In this document: positions 11,676 through 20,154 of the stretch, piece after piece
Numbering within the stretch: position 1 is the stretch's first letter
Layout: every line of letters starts with the position of its first letter
DNA from: Anastatus disparis
Taxonomy: Eukaryota > Arthropoda > Insecta > Hymenoptera > Eupelmidae
Direction: 5' to 3'
Assembly (NCBI GenBank): GCA_017163975.1
Contig: JAFFSR010000299.1
Location: forward strand, 1,351,501 to 1,415,500
Length of the DNA: 64,000 nt
Position numbers and translations under genes: made by a program
Notes under the pieces: model-generated
Told to the model about the DNA's origin: nothing
The model's input: the letters and a program-made list of their open reading frames with translations, nothing else
Databases searched by the model: none

Positions 11676-12137
11676 ATGGCTGAGACAACATCAATGGCCC
11701 CATCTGAAACAAAAAGAAAACCAGGAGGAGGAGGAAAGAGAAAAAGTTCCATCAAGTCTAGCACCTGCTGTACGCCTGGGAAATTATATTCAAAAAAGCA
11801 CGTTGCACTTTTAAATGCTCTGAGCCACGCTGATAGTCAACAGCGCTCAGCTTTGATTCGTACAGCCGATAAAAATCTCATAAAGTGTATTTGCGAGTGT
11901 GCACTCAATGTATTGCAAGGTGTTGTAAAATTAAAAACTCATGAACAAAACCGTTTAAAAAAACACAAAACTATATTAAGAAAACTAGTAAAAAGTGGAA
12001 GAAAAACAGCTGGTGGTGCTGGTGCTTGGAAAGCTAAAAAACGTACTATAATTCAGAGTGGTGGTTCTTTTTTACCACTTTTATTGGCTCCGCTGATAAG
12101 TACAATTTTTTCCAAATTTTTAGGAAACAAAAATTAA
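11676..12137 (+). CDS. Small basic protein with hydrophobic C-terminus
   Basis: 153 residues, starting at ATG 11676 and intact. The N-terminal third is Lys/Ser-rich (KRKPGGGGKRKSS), the middle is probably helical, and the end is a glycine-led hydrophobic segment (GGSFLPLLLAPLISTIF). Small basic proteins with such a tail are common next to the ATPase in arthropod Polintons. A role as DNA-condensing or membrane-active minor virion protein, comparable to adenoviral core or pVI-type proteins, is inference only. It lies 58 bp after the ATPase on the same strand. Confidence 0.65.
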   Translation: MAETTSMAPSETKRKPGGGGKRKSSIKSSTCCTPGKLYSKKHVALLNALSHADSQQRSALIRTADKNLIKCICECALNVLQGVVKLKTHEQNRLKKHKTILRKLVKSGRKTAGGAGAWKAKKRTIIQSGGSFLPLLLAPLISTIFSKFLGNKN

Positions 12138-12164
12138 TTTTCTTTCAAGGCAAAACAAAAAATT

Positions 12165-12941
12165 ATGGAACGCGCTCGAAAAATGGTCATTGTCCCCGAA
12201 AAAACTCTGGAACAAATACAAGGTTTTTCGCAGCAGTAGCAGCAGCAGGGAGGAGCTGTGCCTATAATTAATTCTTCGACAAATAGCACAACTGAAAATA
12301 TTGAAAAAACTATACAGACACCTGGTGATAATTTAACACGGCTTGATTCGGAAATGTATAAAATTATTCATTCTAAAAGTTTTAGCAGTGAGCGAGAAAA
12401 GTGTAAAAATTATTTACAAGTTTTGAGGCGTTATTTATTTTTCAAAGATAACGAACGTATGGATGATGGTGAAATTGGTCGAGATATTGACGAAATCGAA
12501 GCTACACTGACACCTCTAACAGAAGAAAAAATACTCGATAACGTGCCTAAAATTTATGCTAGAAAAGCACGACTTTTACTAAAACATTGGCGAACTTTTG
12601 AGCCAGATCGATTAAAATGGGATAGTACTGGAAGCGTTATCGTAGATGGAAAACTTATACCACGGTCTAACATAGCAGAATTGCTTAACGATGTTTTGCA
12701 AAAGAAAAAGAAAAAGATCGAGGATGATGACGAAGCGCCTATTGGTAGATTTGAATTTGCAAAGTTTATCGGGAGTTCAGAAACGCCTAATGATCTGATC
12801 GGAAACACGGAAATTCTAAAAATTGCTAATAGGTTAACGTCTCCTTTAAATACTGCTAAACGAAAAATGTTATCACCAGTATTTACTCCACCCGTAACGA
12901 GACATGCTGCTAAGAAAAAGTGGCTCAAAGCGGACCTATGA
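12165..12941 (+). pseudogene. Conserved Polinton protein of unknown role, in-frame stop
   Basis: The frame opens at ATG 12165 (MERARKMVIVPEKTLEQ) and would run to TGA 12939-12941, 258 codons. An in-frame TAG at 12237-12239 interrupts a glutamine run at codon 25. After it the frame is open for 234 codons with no obvious good restart. The central part (RLDSEMYKIIHSKSFSSERE) and the later Lys-rich stretch are helical and basic. Similar proteins occur beside the integrase of arthropod Polintons, but I know of no function. The stop codon overlaps the integrase ATG. Confidence 0.7.
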
Positions 12942-14062
12942 AGAGAATGTCTTTGGAAAATCAGTATTACGACCCTTCGCACGAAGCAGGTTATGCAGCA
13001 GCGCGAAATTTAATACGTGTAAATATAAAGGGTAAATCATTGAAAAACAGAGAAAAAGAACAGAAACGAATACACGACTGGTTGAATAATCAAGATGCTT
13101 ATACTCTTCACCGTCCTGTGAGAAAAAAATTTCCTAGATTACACTCTAACGTAACTAACGTGGATGACGTTTGGGAAGCAGATTTGTGTCAGCTAACAAG
13201 TCTTAAAAAAGAAAATGACGGTTATTCGTATTTACTAGTAGTCATTGACGTACTCAGTAAGTATGCATGGGTAGAACCACTGAGGGATAAAACAGCGCAT
13301 ACTGTATCAGCTGCATTAGAGAAGATTCTTAAGCGAGCCAATGGTCGTACACCTGTTTACTTACAAACTGACAAAGGTAAAGAATTTGTTGGTGCAGGTT
13401 TGCAAAATACTCTTAAAAAATATGACATACAGTTTAGAGCGGCAAGAAATCTGGACATTAAGGCGGCAGTGGTAGAACGTCTTAATCGAACTCTCAAAGA
13501 ACGTGTTTGGAGATATTTCACACATCGCAATACACATAGGTACATCGATGTAATACAAAAGATAGTTTATGCATACAACAATACAGTACATTCAGGTATA
13601 AAAATGAAACCTTCAGAGGTTAATTTATATAATGCAGCTGAGGCACGAGCGAATTTACAGAGGCGCGCTCTTCAGCAAAGAAAAAATCAAAGGCAAATAA
13701 AAGACCGTAAATACGAGGTTGGTGACTACGTGAGGATCAGTCGCTCTAAGGGAACCTTTGCGAAAGGATTCGAGAAGAATTATAGCGAGGAAGTATTTAA
13801 AGTTAAACGCTTTTCTATCAGGCAAAATCTTTATACCTACGAGTTACAAGATTTACAAGGAGAGGACATTGACGGTTTCTTTTATACAGAAGAATTGGCT
13901 CCTGTAGGATCACAACGACTACTGGAAGATCAAAATTTAAAAATTGAACGAGTTCTTCGGACCAAAGAAAGCGGAAATAAAAAACAGCTATTTGTAAAGT
14001 GGAAAGGATATCCGGATCAATTTAATTCTTGGATAAAAGCATCGGACGTTGAAAGAATTTAA
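12938..14062 (+). CDS. int: Retroviral-type integrase with chromodomain (Polinton)
   Basis: 374-residue ORF from ATG 12938, which overlaps the preceding stop codon (CTATGA). It would join the element ends to target DNA, producing the 6-bp duplication seen at both flanks. The DDE core is recognisable: Asp in VWEADLCQL, Asp in LQTDKGKEF, Glu in KAAVVERLNRTLKER. An SH3-like region (YEVGDYVRISR) follows. The C-terminus is a chromodomain (IERVLRTKE...LFVKWKGYPDQFNSWI), which in related integrases directs insertion to histone-marked chromatin. Length and domain order are typical of Polinton integrases. No stop or frameshift is seen. Confidence 0.95.
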   Translation: MKRMSLENQYYDPSHEAGYAAARNLIRVNIKGKSLKNREKEQKRIHDWLNNQDAYTLHRPVRKKFPRLHSNVTNVDDVWEADLCQLTSLKKENDGYSYLLVVIDVLSKYAWVEPLRDKTAHTVSAALEKILKRANGRTPVYLQTDKGKEFVGAGLQNTLKKYDIQFRAARNLDIKAAVVERLNRTLKERVWRYFTHRNTHRYIDVIQKIVYAYNNTVHSGIKMKPSEVNLYNAAEARANLQRRALQQRKNQRQIKDRKYEVGDYVRISRSKGTFAKGFEKNYSEEVFKVKRFSIRQNLYTYELQDLQGEDIDGFFYTEELAPVGSQRLLEDQNLKIERVLRTKESGNKKQLFVKWKGYPDQFNSWIKASDVERI

Positions 14063-14067
14063 AAATA

Positions 14068-14880
14068 ATGGATAATCTAGATGATTTTTATTTAGTACTA
14101 CCGAGTAACAGTAGTATGCGCTATTTTCCCGACAATACGACTACTTGTTTTACCGATTATTTATGTCGTGAAATTAGATTAATCGGTAACTGGCAGGTCG
14201 GTATAGCCGAAATACACATACCCTGTACTATTATGCATATTCAAGAACCTGAAGCTTATTATACTTTTAAATTAGGAAGTGCTAAGCCCAAAGTTTCGAA
14301 AAATAATGGGTTTTGTAATTTCCCTCATGGCGTATACAGTAGCATTGAACAACTTGCGGAAGAAATAAATAAAGTACACGAGGCGCGTGAACATCAGAAG
14401 CTTGAACCGACTGAATTTCAGAAAGGTTATTAGACCTTAAAAAGGTTTTGCATTTGCGAAGAGCCGCACTACACGACTTTCAACGAAAAAATTCGTCGTA
14501 TTTTTGGTTTTGAAGATATTGTCCACAGAGAAACAGGAACTTTTGTCACTTCCAACTCAGGAACAAGTATAAATGTGGGCAATAGACCAGCTAGTTTAGC
14601 ATGGGCCATACCCGATCAGCTCTACGTTTACACAGACATATGCGAACCTTATGCAGTTGGTGATACGGAAACGGCACTTTTACGCATTGTAGCCCTGGAA
14701 AATTCAAAGTACAAATTCGGATCAACCGTCGTCAAACAGTTTGCACCGATTCAATACATACCTCTACTACATCATACCTTTCGAAATATTGTTATCGATA
14801 TAAGAGATCAGCATGGGCGTAAAATACCATTTGAGTATGGAACGCTGACGGTTACGCTTCATTTCAAGCGTAGTCGTTAA
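14068..14880 (+). pseudogene. Minor capsid (penton) protein candidate, in-frame stop
   Basis: A single frame of 270 codons starts at ATG 14068, 5 bp after the integrase stop. TAG at 14431-14433 breaks it after residue 121; the rest stays open in the same frame to TAA 14878-14880. The N-terminal pattern (DFYLVLPSNSSMRYFPDNT, then WQVGIAEIHIPC) and the C-terminal pattern (DQLYVYTDICEPY, IPFEYGTLTVTLHF) match the conserved beta-rich protein that lies just before the major capsid gene in Polintons. It is generally interpreted as a single-jelly-roll penton. The assignment rests on position and remembered family patterns; a profile search would settle it. Confidence 0.72.
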
Positions 14881-14892
14881 ATACGTAGCGAT

Positions 14893-15411
14893 ATGAGTTA
14901 TTATATTCATTACTACGACGAGCAGGCTGGTGGTGGTGGAAGCGGTATTAAAAACGTTTACTCTGGTTCAACGTTTCAAAGAGGCTCTGGAATTGGTAGC
15001 TTTCTCGGAGGATTATTTAGAAAAATTGTGCCATATATTGCCAGTGGGGCCAAGGCAGTAGGCAAAGAAGCCGTCCGAACAGGCTTGAACGTGCTAGACG
15101 ACGTGACGAATAAGAGAGCGAATTTTAAAGAGTCTCTCAACACGCGTGCTCGAGAGTCGGGTCGAAATTTAAAAAGAAAAGCAGCTAATGAAATTTCCGA
15201 TATTATGAAAGGTAGTGGATATAAAGCTGTTACTGCTAAGCGCAAACGACAGTCAACGCGAGCTCGTGTTCCCGCACACAACGCATTGAGCAAGAAAAGA
15301 AAGACAAAGAGAAAGACAAATAAGCGTGGTATAGGCAAGAAAAAGAAAACATCAAGGCGAAAGAAGAAGAAAGTATTGAGAAGTGTATCTGACATTTTTG
15401 GACCTAAATAA
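14893..15411 (+). CDS. Gly-rich/basic virion-type protein next to capsid gene
   Basis: 172 residues from ATG 14893, intact. The N-terminus is glycine-rich (QAGGGGSGIKNVYSG). It is followed by a short hydrophobic amphipathic segment (GIGSFLGGLFRKIVPYIASG), a helix, and a very basic Lys/Arg C-terminus. This layout recurs in Polintons between the penton and major capsid genes and is reminiscent of adenovirus internal capsid proteins of the pVI/pX type, but sequence homology is not demonstrated here. The basic tail could bind packaged DNA. It is 12 bp after the penton frame and 15 bp before the major capsid gene. Confidence 0.65.
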   Translation: MSYYIHYYDEQAGGGGSGIKNVYSGSTFQRGSGIGSFLGGLFRKIVPYIASGAKAVGKEAVRTGLNVLDDVTNKRANFKESLNTRARESGRNLKRKAANEISDIMKGSGYKAVTAKRKRQSTRARVPAHNALSKKRKTKRKTNKRGIGKKKKTSRRKKKKVLRSVSDIFGPK

Positions 15412-15426
15412 ATCATTAAAAAAAAA

Positions 15427-16767
15427 ATGGCTTTTCTACACGCGTGCAGTGGTGAAGGTACGAAGAGCGAACTAGATATTTTTACTCTTCCCCCGACGCA
15501 AACTTCAATTGAAAGCAGTTCTTTTCTCTACTACAAACCTGTATCATCTCTCAACAATGAAAGCGATTCACCTTTAGAATTTTTGGTTCCTGGTTCGATC
15601 GAGCATTACATCGATCTAGCGCATACAATGCTGCAAGTGAGCGTGGAAATTACACCCGTGGGAACCGACGCCGAGAATGCAAAAGTTGCTCCTATTAACA
15701 ATTTTTTACATTCGTTGTTCGAGCAAACGGACATCTTTTTCAATTCAAAGCTGGTTTCACCCCCAAACAACGCCTATCCTCACAGAGCTTACAAAGAAAC
15801 GCTCTTAAATTACGCTTCTCCTGCCTTAACATCACACCTCACCTCCGCACTTTGGTATGCGGACACAGCAGGATGTATGGATGCATCACCAGCAATTGCT
15901 ACCGGAACAGTTGGGGCCAATGTCGGTTCTTGGAATCGTCAATACTTTACAGCTGGCGGTAAAGTTGTCGATATGATTGGCCACCTCCGTTGCGATGTAT
16001 TTAATCAAGGTAAATTTTTGGTAAACGGTGTTGAGATGCGAGTGAGACTTGTTCGTAACAAGGACGCGTTTTGTTTGATGGATTTCACCGATGACGGAAA
16101 ATTTTCAGTGCGCATCAGAGAAGCGACGCTAATCGTCCGTCGAGCTAAAATAAGTCCAGCCATACTATTGGCTCATGCTAATGCTTTGAACAAAACTACT
16201 GCAAAATACCCAATAACAAGAGTGGAAGTGAAATCATTCACTTTACATAGCGGAATTTTGGGAGATACTCTTGATAATGTTATATTAGGCCAGTTGCCAA
16301 AAAGGATCATCATAGGTTTTGTGAGTAACCGAGCCTTCAACGGCAATCGTCAATTGAATCCTTTCAACTTTCAACATTATTCTATCAATTTTCTCTCTCT
16401 TTACGTCGATGAAGTACAAATACCAAGTAAACCCCTACAGCCAAAATACACAGGAAATAATAAACTCTATGTAGACGCTTATCACACGCTATTCTCCGGT
16501 ACTGGTATACATTTTCTCAACGAGGGTATCGATGTTAGCCGAACCTCTTATCCAGAAGGTTACTGTCTCTTTGCATTCGACTTGACGCCTGATTTGTCGG
16601 CTCATTTTTCATCACATTGGAATCTCGTGCGCTCGGGTGCTCTGCACATTGAAGTTCGCTTTGAGCAGGCTCTTAGGGAAACAATAAATTGCATCGTTTA
16701 CGCTGAATTTGATAACGTGCTAGAAATCGATTCAAACAGACAAATTATTACGGATTTTAATGCCTAA
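15427..16767 (+). CDS. MCP: Major capsid protein, double jelly-roll (Polinton)
   Basis: Intact 446-residue ORF from ATG 15427. Family members form trimers that build an icosahedral shell. The N-terminal region (LDIFTLPPTQTSIESSSFLYYKP...LEFLVPGS) and the pattern HYIDLAHTMLQVSV are typical of Polinton/adintovirus capsid proteins, often listed in arthropod genomes as uncharacterised F54H12.2-like proteins. Length agrees with the family. It sits directly downstream of the penton and basic virion protein and upstream of the protease, the expected morphogenetic cluster. No stop or frameshift is seen, unlike polymerase and penton. Confidence 0.88.
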   Translation: MAFLHACSGEGTKSELDIFTLPPTQTSIESSSFLYYKPVSSLNNESDSPLEFLVPGSIEHYIDLAHTMLQVSVEITPVGTDAENAKVAPINNFLHSLFEQTDIFFNSKLVSPPNNAYPHRAYKETLLNYASPALTSHLTSALWYADTAGCMDASPAIATGTVGANVGSWNRQYFTAGGKVVDMIGHLRCDVFNQGKFLVNGVEMRVRLVRNKDAFCLMDFTDDGKFSVRIREATLIVRRAKISPAILLAHANALNKTTAKYPITRVEVKSFTLHSGILGDTLDNVILGQLPKRIIIGFVSNRAFNGNRQLNPFNFQHYSINFLSLYVDEVQIPSKPLQPKYTGNNKLYVDAYHTLFSGTGIHFLNEGIDVSRTSYPEGYCLFAFDLTPDLSAHFSSHWNLVRSGALHIEVRFEQALRETINCIVYAEFDNVLEIDSNRQIITDFNA

Positions 16768-16890
16768 GGTGGAAGGGGTGGAGGAAATAATGGGAGAAAC
16801 ATTATAAGACCATTCGTTTCATTTCTCATTGCTCTAGTTGCTTCTTACACTCAGTCGTAGTAGTACACACGAGCTCGCGTTTTCACCACG

Positions 16891-17538
16891 ATGGATTACG
16901 TAATAGATATTCAAGGCTTAAGAGATAAAGATAATAAATTTTTACCCAAAGAAGTGGCAGTAGTTTCTCTGCAAGAACAAGTAATCGGTCATTGGATGAT
17001 AGCACCACCCTACGAATTTGATAATTTACCAGAAGATATAAAAACTAGTAACGATTACGTGTCGTCACGTCTACACGGTTTACAGTGGTTCGATGGTGAC
17101 GTTATTCTACGCAAATTACGGTATCATTTTTACAACATAGCGAGAAATGCTGTAAGAATTTACGTCAGAGGTGCTGAAAAGGCTAGATACATAGAATCTA
17201 TTATGGCACGTAACGTTATAAATATAGAGGATTACACCACCACAATCTTTAGCGACTTACAAAGACAGTTTCCTTCCCAGAAAATATGCTGTTTTCACGC
17301 TTGCCAAGAAAACCTCTATAAAAAGGAGTACTGTGCCATGCAGAGATCACATCTGTTGGGAGAGTGGCTTTATTCACCACTCCCTCAAGAATCTCAACAA
17401 AATCTGCCTAAAAGAAGTTGTGAACTATTCTATGACTCTCTTCAAAAACTTGCTTACAAGAAAAATAGCATCGTAAGATTTGGATCAAGTGTGACTTTTA
17501 CGATTATTAATTTTACGTTTTATCGACGACGACGATAA
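16891..17538 (+). CDS. Conserved Polinton protein, possible nuclease fold
   Basis: 215-residue ORF from ATG 16891. The opening (MDYVIDIQGLRDKDNKFLPK EVAVVS) recurs in arthropod Polintons and resembles the first strand of RNase H-fold/DEDD exonucleases, with Asp-Ile-Gln where those enzymes have Asp-x-Glu. This is a weak resemblance, not an assignment. A Cys/His cluster (CCFHACQ) lies near residue 131. The C-terminus ends in Arg repeats (TFYRRRR). An overlapping frame from about 17516 continues with a long acidic tail, so an indel near 17500-17520 may have replaced the original C-terminus. The protease starts 63 bp after this stop. Confidence 0.55.
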   Translation: MDYVIDIQGLRDKDNKFLPKEVAVVSLQEQVIGHWMIAPPYEFDNLPEDIKTSNDYVSSRLHGLQWFDGDVILRKLRYHFYNIARNAVRIYVRGAEKARYIESIMARNVINIEDYTTTIFSDLQRQFPSQKICCFHACQENLYKKEYCAMQRSHLLGEWLYSPLPQESQQNLPKRSCELFYDSLQKLAYKKNSIVRFGSSVTFTIINFTFYRRRR

Positions 17539-17716
17539 AACCATAGAATACGCGAGTGATGATGATCAGAATTGTAGTTTAACACAGGAAAATAATACAA
17601 ATGAACACCAGTCAGATAATGAGGGCCCTGGAAGGGCTGAAAGCCAAAACAATTGGCGTATACGCAGCAGATCGAATTCCGAATGTAATGATAACACCGG
17701 TCGCTGTTGTGTGTAA
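17495..17716 (+). other. Acidic reading frame overlapping the protease start
   Basis: A frame without an ATG is open for about 74 codons (17495-17716). It encodes FIDDDDDKTIEYASDDDDQ and further acidic, Asn/Gln-rich sequence. It may be the lost C-terminus of the 16891 protein after a frameshift, overlapping the protease ATG at 17601 by 116 bp. It may instead be chance from GAC/GAT repeats. Confidence 0.35.
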
Positions 17717-18143
17717 TACCGATGATCATACCAAACCTGGTACGCATTGGGTGGCCATGCATATCGATAAAAATGGATACGGAACGTATTTCGATAGTTA
17801 CAGTTTCCCACCAGTCTCAAAATACCATCTTGAAAGACTCAGAAGAAACTGTAAAGTTTTTCGATGGAGCACCAAGAAACTGCAAAGCATCGATTCGACG
17901 TGTTGCGGCCAGTATACTATTATGTTTCTATATTATATGTGTAGCGGTGCTAGTTTACGCGCGTTTTGTAGCTTCTTTTCAAATAACACGAAAAAAAATG
18001 ATAAAATAGCTGAAAATTTTTATAAAAGAATTTTAAATAAAATTAAACGCAAAAGATGTAAGCGGGCGAGTACATTCGCCGGAGAACGTTCTCGAGGTTC
18101 AGGCCTTTATAATCAAACATGTACTTTTAGGTTAAGATATTAA
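17601..18143 (+). CDS. pro: Adenain-like cysteine protease (Polinton)
   Basis: 180-residue ORF from ATG 17601, intact. Adenovirus-type proteases (C5/ULP1-like fold) cleave capsid precursors during maturation. The catalytic His is in GTHWVAMHID (near residue 49), the acidic partner in TYFDSYSFPP and the nucleophile Cys in STCCGQYTIMFLYY (near residue 100), with the usual CGxY context. Length is typical for Polinton proteases. The C-terminal ~40 residues are basic and poorly conserved. It closes the morphogenetic cluster; the next gene is over 500 bp away behind its own TATA box. Confidence 0.88.
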   Translation: MNTSQIMRALEGLKAKTIGVYAADRIPNVMITPVAVVCNTDDHTKPGTHWVAMHIDKNGYGTYFDSYSFPPVSKYHLERLRRNCKVFRWSTKKLQSIDSTCCGQYTIMFLYYMCSGASLRAFCSFFSNNTKKNDKIAENFYKRILNKIKRKRCKRASTFAGERSRGSGLYNQTCTFRLRY

Positions 18144-18349
18144 GATAAACATAATAATATTCATAATTTTACTTCAAAATATTGTAATCAAACGTGTGTT
18201 TTATATTTAACTGTAATCAATGTCAATTTTGAAATTTATATGTGAATAAATCTTCTTTTGTGTACATAAAAATTAATTTATAATTATTTACTTACCTTCA
18301 CTCCACCCTCCCATCCTACCTATAATAGTTTTTTTGTACGTAGTTTGTA

Positions 18350-18408
<59 letters not shown>

Positions 18409-18551
18409 ATTGTACACCTGGTCTACAGACCAGGTGTTATTATTCTATTATAAAATTTATCCACCCCTAATAATATTTCTTTTATTTAATTTGTATATAT
18501 ATATATTTTGTATTGCACACCTAATATACAGACCAGGTGTTACTACCCTAT
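18144..18551. promoter_or_regulatory. Intergenic region with duplicated palindrome and (TA)n
   Basis: No gene. It contains a (TA)n run at about 18353-18404. A duplicated block follows: the first copy has the perfect inverted repeat ACACCTGGTC-TACA-GACCAGGTGT near 18413-18436, and the second, near 18515-18538, has decayed (ACACCTAATATACAGACC). Each block is followed by CTATTATAAAA. It looks like a tandemly duplicated promoter upstream of the 18664 gene. Confidence 0.5.
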
Positions 18552-18559
18552 TATAAAAG
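18552..18559 (+). promoter_or_regulatory. TATA box for the 18664 gene
   Basis: TATAAAAG about 105 bp upstream of the ATG at 18664. It ends the second copy of the duplicated block; the first copy has TATAAAAT near 18451. Confidence 0.5.
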
Positions 18560-18663
18560 TATTTACCGCCCTCTACATTCTGACTTGTCATATGCGCAGT
18601 AAGGTAAAATGTTCTTTTCAAATTTCAGTACAAATTCAACTTCGGATAGAGCAACACGTAAAA

Positions 18664-19488
18664 ATGGCTCCTTGTGAATTACGCGATCCGGTAAAACCGG
18701 AATTGCCAAACCTTTTATTATCTACTACCTATGCGCTCAATAAGTCGAACTCAAAGAGAATTTGTGTCGGTCTTGAATATAGCGGCGGATACTATCACGA
18801 AGTTATTAAACTAGTTTCATCAGGTGGCTCGCACAAAAGTATCTCTCTTGATCGCCGTAGCTGGGATTTTCTCAAAGATCAATTTGACGCCATTACAGCT
18901 TATTTTCATAATTCTTATTCTTTTTATCAAGATTTCGGAAGACCGACTAAATTGTTTCTAACCAATCATGATTTAAATTTCACCACATCATACGGCACCA
19001 AATCTATCAGCATTGACGAAAGACCTCACCCAAACGAGATACACGTCTCCGAGGAAGAAGAAGAAACTCCAGGACAATCGCTCTGCAAAAAGAGAAAGAC
19101 TTTCAATCATCCATCAGGTATAGTCATGCAACAGTCAACATTCGAAGGTCTTCGTCAACAAAGTGTCTTGGTAGATCTTCTTCTCAACGATTTAAGCGAG
19201 CGTGTCGGTAAGGTCAACCGTACTACTGATCACATACTAGACTTTTTAAAAAATAAACTTGGACAAGAAGGACTGGACAACGCAAAAGTAATTCTTAACG
19301 ACTACAAATCATTTAAACAATACTATTCTATTCTCAATACCGAATTAGAAGGTTACGTCACAGAAAATATGGTAGATGATACGGATCATTATAAAAGCTT
19401 ATATTTAAAATTTGTTTTATCTGAAATATCCGCATTTAGTTTACCGATGATTGTAAAAGATTTGAGGGATGTAATGATTCCTGTATAA
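18664..19488 (+). CDS. Polinton protein, possible PC4-like ssDNA-binding
   Basis: 274 residues from ATG 18664, chosen for its good context (AAAATGG) and position after the TATA box. The frame is open further upstream from 18508 but without protein-like character; an ATG at 18592 is a weaker alternative. Residues about 28-80 (RICVGLEYSGGYYHEVIKLV, KSISLDRRSWDFLKDQFDAI) have the strand pattern and the ISL...W..L signature of PC4/p15-type ssDNA-binding domains. An acidic run (SEEEEETPGQ) precedes a basic KKRK, possibly a nuclear signal. The C-terminal half is helical. A single-strand binding protein would suit strand-displacement replication by protein-primed PolB. The frame is intact; the fold assignment is inference. 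Confidence 0.55.
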   Translation: MAPCELRDPVKPELPNLLLSTTYALNKSNSKRICVGLEYSGGYYHEVIKLVSSGGSHKSISLDRRSWDFLKDQFDAITAYFHNSYSFYQDFGRPTKLFLTNHDLNFTTSYGTKSISIDERPHPNEIHVSEEEEETPGQSLCKKRKTFNHPSGIVMQQSTFEGLRQQSVLVDLLLNDLSERVGKVNRTTDHILDFLKNKLGQEGLDNAKVILNDYKSFKQYYSILNTELEGYVTENMVDDTDHYKSLYLKFVLSEISAFSLPMIVKDLRDVMIPV

Positions 19489-19548
19489 AAATATATATTA
19501 ATATTAATAAATTGCTTTAATTGTGTAAATGACTTGTTTTTTTTTAAC

Positions 19549-19556
19549 TATAAAAG
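19549..19556 (+). promoter_or_regulatory. TATA box for the small 3'-end ORFs
   Basis: TATAAAAG 57 bp upstream of the ATG at 19613, the same octamer as at 10912 and 18552. Confidence 0.45.
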
Positions 19557-19612
19557 CAACCACCCTTCCCAATAATCCTTCATTTATTTTATAACGATTG
19601 CTCGAAACAGAC

Positions 19613-19708
19613 ATGGGGCAATGCACAGGTAAGATCGCTTCATTACGTTCTACAGACAGTGCTATAAAAAGAGAAAAATATAAGGAACATTATAAAAAGA
19701 AACAGTAA
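19613..19708 (+). CDS. Micro-ORF with MGQC start, possible lipidation
   Basis: 31-codon ORF behind a TATA box, too short for standard ORF calling. It starts Met-Gly-Gln-Cys-Thr-Gly-Lys and ends in a Lys/Tyr-rich segment. Gly2 makes N-myristoylation conceivable and Cys4 could be palmitoylated, the dual signal of many membrane-anchored proteins; residue 6 is Gly rather than the preferred Ser/Thr. ACAG|GTAAGA at codons 5-7 is also a good splice donor, so MGQCT may instead be a short first exon. No later exon was identified with confidence. Confidence 0.4.
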   Translation: MGQCTGKIASLRSTDSAIKREKYKEHYKKKQ

Positions 19709-19830
19709 AATTTGAACGTTCTCAAAAACATAATAAAAAAATAACACAAATGAAAATATTCATTTAAATAATAACTTTTACAATAAATAATCTGTCTCTT
19801 ATCATATCTGTATATCACGCGTTTAACACT

Positions 19831-19992
19831 ATGGGTCAAAATAGTTCCAACACCGCCAAAACACCTTTAGTACAAGGTGACGATAAGAAAAAGAAGGAAA
19901 ATCAATCATCATCAACCTGGAAACAATATTCTGATAAATTCTCAACAAACACTTATTCTATTCCTGAAAGAAAAGGATACAAAAAATTTTAA
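19831..19992 (+). CDS. Micro-ORF with N-myristoylation-type MGQNSS start
   Basis: 53 codons (MGQNSSNTAKTPLVQG, then a KKKK run, then Ser/Tyr-rich to KKF) and a TAA. Gly2 and Ser6 fit the N-myristoyltransferase consensus, and the Lys run could aid membrane binding. The preceding ORF (19613) begins MGQC, so two small proteins with the same start type lie in tandem at the extreme end of the element. A basic, myristoylated protein could link a nucleocapsid or complex to membrane; this is inference. No homologue is known to me. Confidence 0.45.
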   Translation: MGQNSSNTAKTPLVQGDDKKKKENQSSSTWKQYSDKFSTNTYSIPERKGYKKF

Positions 19993-20154
19993 TTTAAAAA
20001 AAAAATTCATATACTTACATACGGTCCTTTTTATGACCAACAAAAGTTCATACGTAAGAAATAACAATCAATAGATAAAAAGTACTATATAACATTCAGA
20101 CCTTTAATATTATAAAATATATTTTTTATATTAATATTTTTTCATAACAATGTT

